In this document: one piece after another, positions 58,727-64,000 of the stretch
Numbering within the stretch: the first letter of the stretch is position 1
How the letters are laid out: every line of letters starts with the position of its first letter
Source: Paramoeba atlantica
Lineage: Eukaryota > Discosea
Reading direction: 5' to 3'
Assembly (NCBI GenBank): GCA_977017575.1
Contig: CDRNVI010000046.1
Location: forward strand, 150,630 to 214,629
DNA length: 64,000 bases
The notes under the pieces: model-generated
Database searches by the model: none
Told to the model about the DNA's origin: nothing
What the model saw: the letters and a program-made list of their open reading frames with translations, nothing else
Position numbers and translations under genes: made by a program

Positions 58727-58776
58727 GAAGCGATTAAAAAAGAGTAGAAAAAGAAAAATAATTCAACAAGGTACAG

Positions 58777-59094
58777 AATATAAGTAAACAACTATGACTA
58801 ATATAATCACACATCGAAATCGTCCCGAAATCCAAGAACGTATAGTAGATAGAATTCACACGCTTATACCTCGTTCAAAAGAAAAACATTCTCGGAGGCA
58901 TTTCTCCTGTGAAATCCTATAAGCTCCCTACAGCAGGAAGCCACGTAGGAAAATGAGAAATGTGCTCCTTCCCCCCTTCTCTCAATTTTCGAAGAGAAAC
59001 TATCTCCGTATAAAATAGAAAATATATAATATTTAGATGTCAACGGATATTATCTCTCAGCTATTTCACCATTATAGAATATTTCTAAAATCTA
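58777..59094 (-). other. 3' UTR of RLE LINE and flank
   Basis: The stretch 58890-59094 is the 3' UTR of the minus-strand LINE that stops at 59095. It holds the block shared with 38350-38449 (AAATCCTATAAGCTCCC, TCTCAATTTTCGAAGAG). The part 58777-58889 is AT-rich and shows no feature. Confidence 0.65.
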
Positions 59095-60421
59095 TTACTT
59101 GTCTTCGAGGTGCTCCCGAAGTTGGGAGTATACCACGAGGCCGTTGAAGTTTTGCAACAGTAGCTTGAACGAGAGTTCCGTCTCGCGGGCGTTCAGAAGA
59201 CAAGCGTCTGCCAAGGCTCTGATCAGATTGCGTGTGTTCGCGTGTAGTGATCCGGAGGACAGAATCGGAATGCATTGGAACGATTCTTGGGCGATCATTC
59301 CCGTTGCGACGTAAGTTTCCATTTTGCGATGAATGACGTCACGGATCAATTGAGAGCTTTTCTTATTTATGTGGGAAGGTGTCATCTCGTGCACGACGGT
59401 AAGATCATAAAATATAGCTCCTGTGTCCCAGTATATCACAAGGTCTGGCCCAGATCGATGAAGGTGCCGTCCTGTACATATTTTGCTGTGCGTAGGTTGG
59501 CTTTCTCGGCTTACCACATTTCTACACGTAGTGCACGTCCAGTTACTGAATGCTCGAGGTTCACTCTCACATGGTATCCCTGCGCGCATGCAAAGGTCGT
59601 GGAAGAATTTCACCAGCATGTTGTGCTTCACGGAGGCATTGATACCAGAGCATTGCGCACATCCACTGATGTGAGTGAGAGCTGATCTGTTGTCGAGTAT
59701 GGAACGGCATCCTGGGCATAGCAAGCTTTTCGGCAGGCGCGGATGTTCTATCCCCAATCTCGGCATTATGGCTAATTCAAAAACGTGGGGTGGAATATAT
59801 CTCGTATGTGACATAAGCCAGTCGTAACTCCCTTTGGTGGTAGTGGCCCTCAGGATTGGTGCTATTTCTGGATCGTTAAAGAGTTTGTTCCAGGCATGTT
59901 CGTGGAGTTTCGCAGCTGTGGCGAGTTCGTCTGTAGGGGGGGGTGACGTATTTTTCTGAACTGAATTTACGCTGTCGGTGCACCTGGCTTCCGTTGACGT
60001 GGCTCGAGCTGAAAAGGATTTTCTTTGCTTCAGAGCCGCGTGTCTGGACGCATTGTATGCTGCTTCTCGCGTGTGGTAGCATGGCGTGAGACCCAACCCT
60101 CCCTTCTTAATTGGTAGACGTGCGATGTCCATCTGTTGTTTTTGCAATTTACCCAACCAGGTTTCTAGGACTTCTTCCACTTGATTGTCGAAGAGCTGTG
60201 CGCATTTTTCGGTGGCCGCTGGGCTGTGCACTCTCATGTGAAATTGCTGTCGTACATTGACACACTTCGACAGGATTATAAGCGATGCGTTGCTCATGCC
60301 CATCGATTTCAGTCGTCTGAATATGTCCTTGTGTTTGTCGACTCGCTGTAGTAACTTCTCACTTATCGTTTCCTCCTTCCCTATAAACGCTCCAAGAATT
60401 TTGGTAGCATCTTCTTCATTT
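59095..60421 (-). CDS. RLE LINE thumb, zinc region and endonuclease (5'-truncated)
   Basis: The frame is open from 60421, with the first ATG (60303) internal. It has KILGAFIGKEETISEKLLQR, SMGMSNASLIILSKCVNVRQQ (thumb), KKGGLGLTP, the zinc region CPGCRSILDNRSALTHISGC and the endonuclease (CTTCRNVVSRESQPTHSKIC, HRSGPDLVIYWDTGAIF, YDLTVVHEM). It ends LLLQNFNGLVVYSQLREHLEDK. It belongs to the second RLE subfamily, with 31.2 and 61.8 kb. The RT catalytic core is absent. A DIRS-type fragment begins at its 5' edge. Confidence 0.85.
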
Positions 60422-60434
60422 CAAAAGAAAGCCT

Positions 60435-60560
60435 GCATAAAACCAAAAATCATATGTCACGTTGTTAACGGGGTTCCCCCCCACCGGAACCCTCGGCCAA
60501 ATGGCTGGGGGCTTGGTGGGTGGGCACAAAAACTTAAACGTAGTACGACTAACAACTTTT
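60435..60560 (-). mobile_element. DIRS/PAT-like fragment with G-rich linker (fossil)
   Basis: It is nearly the same as 25262-25350: ATATGTCAC, GTTAACGGGGTTCCCCCC, ACCGGAACCCTCG, CCAAATGGCTGGGGGCTTGG and TGGGTGGGCACAAAAACTT. It is the B-linker-A junction of the Gag-only DIRS family, without any coding part. Confidence 0.7.
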
Positions 60561-61036
60561 TTGCGATTAATAGGGGGGGAGAAGTATGAAACGCGGCATT
60601 GCCTCTATATTACCCAATACATGAACCATGAAGGTCCATTGGGGGGGGTATATGATTTGTAAACAAGCAATCAAATTAGCAATTTCACATGTTGTAGCCC
60701 AAAACTAGTAATTTAACCTGCCTTAAGTTATTTATGATTCTGATAACAATAATAATAAAAAAGGAAGCAATCCACGCCCAATCCATCCGCGCGTTCCGGA
60801 CCGGGTCTTTCGACCTCACCACGGCCTGACTTGTGGACCCTTCCCTTTTAATATGGGAGGGCGCAGGCGCGGGCCTGTGTCGACAGCGACACGGTCGCGA
60901 AACAGGATGCTGGCCGACGGGGAGGAGATTCACTACCCGTGTACTACCTCACTTGGGGTACCTAGCCTTTTTTTTGTCATCCCCCGAGCCCATTAGCGCA
61001 CGCCCCTACGGTACCAGTTTTGTACCGCGGCATGCG
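60561..61036. other. Dispersed-repeat debris, no gene seen
   Basis: The words TCCGGACCGGGTCTTTCGAC (about 60794) and CTACCTCACTTGGGGTACC (about 60943) recur in similar form at 28.51-28.58 kb. They indicate an unrecognised repeat, possibly the 3' end of another LINE. The part 60561-60780 is AT-rich and shows nothing clear. Confidence 0.4.
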
Positions 61037-61561
61037 CTATCTTTTGCAATCCATGGCATGGACACAGAAATCCTCGTTTTTGACGGCTGCGCCACACACA
61101 CATTGGATTTTAGGCTCGGGGGTGGGGGCCACCATGTACCGGAGTCTAGCGGCGGTCTCCCATTCGGGATCCCGTATGTAGTACTCCGGCCTGCTCGGCC
61201 ACGCATTCATCCACTTGGTGGAGTGGATGTTCTGAATCTGTCGCATGCAGACCAGATGCGTGGCGGACGATGCCTTGTCCATAACCGCCGCCCCATAAGC
61301 GCGTCGCTGCTCCCTGGCTGGGGTGCCAGGGGGTCGGCCTTGTAAGGCCTTGACGGCTTTGGCCTGCATGTCCTCCGCCTTGTCTTCGAAGGGGATGATG
61401 CCCAGGATTCTTGGGTGAGGAATTCCAAGTCGTGCCATAACTGAGTTCTTCTCTTCTACGGATTCAACGGAGGGAGTCTTGATTTTGTTAATCTTCACTT
61501 CGTTAATCGACCAAATTTTGATCTTCGCGGATTGCGGAATATAACTACAACCCTGGCACAT
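61037..61561 (-). pseudogene. Chimeric frame: RLE LINE N-terminal scrap joined to another LINE-like C-terminus
   Basis: The 174-codon open frame begins GCSYIPQSAKIKIWSINEVK, matching the end of the beta-rich domain of the RLE LINEs (FLYLPQSSKIKICS). From about residue 45 it changes to RLGIPHPRILGIIPFED..WPSRPEYYIRDPEWETAARL..KIQCVCGAAVKNEDFCVHAMDCKR. This resembles the CxC..H..C tail after the thumb in another group of non-LTR reverse transcriptases. It is not a match to any protein elsewhere in the window. It is probably a recombined fragment and not a gene. Confidence 0.5.
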
Positions 61562-61589
61562 GGAATGTTAATCAGGCAGAACTTCACGA

Positions 61590-61648
61590 TATTCAAGTTC
61601 AAGTAAAATCAAAATTTCCATTGTGCAATTCTTTTCGTAAACTTTTAT
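61590..61648 (-). mobile_element. End of a PAT element of the 43.7-48.5 kb family (fossil)
   Basis: AAATCAAAATTTCCATTG and AATTCTTTTCGTAAACTTTTA match the outer end of A2 at 48469-48509 with one or two differences. Nothing else of the element remains. Confidence 0.7.
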
Positions 61649-61749
61649 AGTTTTTTTTTCATTCTTATATTATATGTTCTTAGATTCTCAGCGTTAGATT
61701 CTCAGCGAATTGAAATCAGTGCACTGGCGAAGGCGCATTGTTCCGTGCT

Positions 61750-62944
61750 TTAGAAGGCATATTCCCGACTTTTGTCCTCCTTGCGAAGGTATCGACTCAG
61801 CTGTGAATATGCTACCGCACCATTAAGCTCCTGCAACAATAGCTGAAATTCGGCATAAACGCGTTTGCGCTGCATTCCACAGGCATCTGCGAGAGCATCC
61901 ATAAGAGCCTTCGTGTTTGAATGCATTGCACCCCCTGAGAGGACAGGTATACATTGAAAGCTTTCAGCCATGATCTTCCCGGTCTTGACGTATGTGTCAT
62001 GTTTTCGTCGACAGGCGTCGCGGAATAAATGTGCACACTTTGTGTCAAGGTTTGAGGGTGCCAATTCGTGGATGACTGTTAGATCGTAGTATATCTCGCC
62101 GGTTGCCCAATATATAACAATGTCAGGACCGGACCGATGAAACGACCGCCCACCACACGTTTTCTCGTGAAGTTTTCGGTGATTGGGGTTAACGATCTCG
62201 TTACATTGTGTGCAGCGGAAAGTTGACAGTGCACGGGGCTCCTTTTCGCACGGAATGCCTGTTTTCATACAGAGTTCGTAAATGAAGTTGACCAGAGTGT
62301 TGTGTTTAGTCGTGGCATTGAGACCACCGCATTTTGTACAGCCCATGATGTGTGTCAAGATTGAATCGGAGTCAAGAAGAATTCTGCAGCCGGGGCATGT
62401 GATGTGTGATGGCAGATCTGGGTGAGCGATCCCCAATCGGGGCATGACGGCGAGACTGAACAGGTGTGATGGTATGAGTCGCGCGTCAGAGTGCGTCCAT
62501 CCGTTATTGCCTTTGTGTGTTACTTTTTCGAGTACCTTCGCTATGTTTGATTGCTCGCGGGTCATCTTTTTCCAAATTTTGATGTGCTTTTGAGCCGCCG
62601 TCGTGGTTTCGTCTACCGGAGGTATGTTGCTCTGAAGGTGGTCCGCTGATCCAACATTTCGCTCCCTGATTCCATCTGTCCGAGCTGAATTGTTTATGTG
62701 GCGCTCAAGAACAGAGTGGCATGAGGAGCGGTACGCGGCCTCTCGCGTGGAAGAGCAGTCTGTCAAGCCAAGTCCTCCTTTTTTTGTGGGCATTCGCAGC
62801 AACGCGATTTGTTCATCCGAGAGATGTCCGAACCATGATGTAAGAACGTTTTCTACCTCTTTGTCGAATCGGGTCGCTAGTTCAGCTGAAGCGGTGGGGT
62901 TGTGTGCACGGAGGTGGTAGGCCTGTCTAACGTTTATACATCTG
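61750..62944 (-). CDS. RLE LINE thumb, zinc region and endonuclease (5'-truncated at a microsatellite)
   Basis: Open from 62944 with the first ATG (62802) internal. It includes INVRQAYHLRAHNPTASAEL, LLRMPTKKGGLGLTD, the zinc region CPGCRILLDSDSILTHIMGC and the endonuclease (CTQCNEIVNPNHRKLHEKTC, HRSGPDIVIYWATGEIYYDL, TVIHELAPSN). It ends LLLQELNGAVAYSQLSRYL..KSREYAF. It is close to the copy at 26.4-26.9 kb. Its 5' edge passes straight into the 10-bp purine array, so truncation or repeat expansion occurred there. Confidence 0.85.
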
Positions 62945-64000
62945 GAAGAGGAAGAAAGAGGAAGAAAGAGGAAGAAAGAGGAAGAAAGAGGAAGAAAGAG
63001 GAAGAAAGAGGAAGAAAGAGGAAGAAAGAGGAAGAAAGAGGAAGAAAGAGGAAGAAAGAGGAAGAAAGAGGAAGAAAGAGGAAGAAAGAGGAAGAAAGAG
63101 GAAGAAAGAGGAAGAAAGAGGAAGAAAGAGGAAGAAAGAGGAAGAAAGAGGAAGAAAGAGGAAGAAAGAGGAAGAAAGAGGAAGAAAGAGGAAGAAAGAG
63201 GAAGAAAGAGGAAGAAAGAGGAAGAAAGAGGAAGAAAGAGGAAGAAAGAGGAAGAAAGAGGAAGAAAGAGGAAGAAAGAGGAAGAAAGAGGAAGAAAGAG
63301 GAAGAAAGAGGAAGAAAGAGGAAGAAAGAGGAAGAAAGAGGAAGAAAGAGGAAGAAAGAGGAAGAAAGAGGAAGAAAGAGGAAGAAAGAGGAAGAAAGAG
63401 GAAGAAAGAGGAAGAAAGAGGAAGAAAGAGGAAGAAAGAGGAAGAAAGAGGAAGAAAGAGGAAGAAAGAGGAAGAAAGAGGAAGAAAGAGGAAGAAAGAG
63501 GAAGAAAGAGGAAGAAAGAGGAAGAAAGAGGAAGAAAGAGGAAGAAAGAGGAAGAAAGAGGAAGAAAGAGGAAGAAAGAGGAAGAAAGAGGAAGAAAGAG
63601 GAAGAAAGAGGAAGAAAGAGGAAGAAAGAGGAAGAAAGAGGAAGAAAGAGGAAGAAAGAGGAAGAAAGAGGAAGAAAGAGGGAGAAAGAGGAAGAAAGAG
63701 GAAGAAAGAGGAAGAAAGAGGAAGAAAGAGGAAGAAAGAGGAAGAAAGAGGAAGAAAGAGGAAGAAAGAGGAAGAAAGAGGAAGAAAGAGGAAGAAAGAG
63801 GAAGAAAGAGGAAGAAAGAGGAAGAAAGAGGAAGAAAGAGGAAGAAAGAGGAAGAAAGAGGAAGAAAGAGGAAGAAAGAGGAAGAAAGAGGAAGAAAGAG
63901 GAAGAAAGAGGAAGAAAGAGGAAGAAAGAGGAAGAAAGAGGAAGAAAGAGGAAGAAAGAGGAAGAAAGAGGAAGAAAGAGGAAGAAAGAGGAAGAAAGAG
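62945..64000. repeat. 10-bp purine array (GAAGAAAGAG)n, about 105 copies
   Basis: The exact 10-bp unit GAAGAAAGAG is repeated to the window edge. One unit starts GGAG near 63681. All purine on the plus strand, it could form triplex DNA. It runs off the end, so its full length and right flank are unknown. Confidence 0.97.

Larger units (their letters stand above)
55648..58776 (-). mobile_element. RLE LINE with intact 5' and 3' coding ends, one internal deletion
   Basis: The element starts CTGTACCTTGTTG at 58776 and has a 5' UTR of about 50 bp, an ATG at 58726 and a stop at 55648. It is the only copy here with both ends of the protein. About 130 codons between the RT fingers/palm and the GGLGL motif are missing at about 56690, and the two sides are out of register. 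Without the deletion the protein would be about 1150 residues. Confidence 0.87.

Noticed and set aside
1-64000. tRNA, rRNA or spliced-leader RNA genes
   Set aside because: None was seen by eye on either strand; a covariance-model search would be needed to exclude short ones.

Overview
The window is a dense cluster of retrotransposons and tandem repeats, probably subtelomeric or pericentromeric, from an animal genome. A roundworm is plausible because PAT-type tyrosine-recombinase retroelements with split direct repeats were first described in nematodes, but nothing here fixes the species. No complete ordinary host gene, tRNA, rRNA or CRISPR array was recognised. The only host-gene candidates are a short possible exon near 53.2-53.4 kb, a coding-like scrap near 28.1 kb and an AT-rich island at 49.5-50.1 kb.

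Four kinds of material make up almost everything. (1) Tandem arrays: a 153-bp satellite (1-1408 and 19981-20519), an 18-bp repeat with unit TTACAATAAGGAAAGGTC (6431-10739 and 15750-19970, about 470 copies in all) and a 10-bp purine repeat (62945-64000) that runs off the end. (2) LINEs of the R2/R4/NeSL type, with a C-terminal restriction-like endonuclease (RLE). There are about 18 copies or fragments in two subfamilies, in both orientations. Several share the 5' terminus CTGTACCTTGTTG. (3) Two LINEs with an AP-type endonuclease, reverse transcriptase and RNase H: one with a single open frame of 1401 codons (2209-6414), one 5'-truncated with 982 codons (39326-42274). (4) DIRS/PAT-like retroelements. 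Two look whole (10740-15749 and 43728-48509), and several fossils lie at 21.3-22.7, 25.2-28.1, 50.2-52.9 and 53.4-53.8 kb, plus isolated terminal pieces.

Layout: 0-20.5 kb is satellite, an intact AP-endonuclease LINE, and the 18-bp array split by a whole-looking PAT element, followed by satellite again. From 20.5 to 37.2 kb, RLE LINEs and DIRS fossils are nested in one another; two LINE-in-LINE insertions have short target-site duplications. From 37.2 to 42.7 kb there is a palindrome-rich element, a GC-rich hairpin between 21-bp direct repeats, an RLE LINE tail and the second AP-endonuclease LINE. From 42.7 to 49.5 kb one RLE LINE has been entered by a whole PAT element and then by a 787-bp retroposon with a perfect 12-bp duplication. 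From 49.5 to 64 kb there is an AT-rich island, more DIRS fossils, four RLE LINEs and the purine repeat.

The most informative results are the insertion junctions. PAT elements enter without target duplication, leaving the 18-bp array or the interrupted LINE continuous across the site, while LINEs leave 6-15 bp duplications. The relative order of insertions can therefore be read directly. The tyrosine-recombinase frame lies wholly inside the longer RT frame in three diverged PAT families. A palindrome-plus-minisatellite element and a conserved N-terminal domain in the RLE LINEs are the best candidates for undescribed biology.
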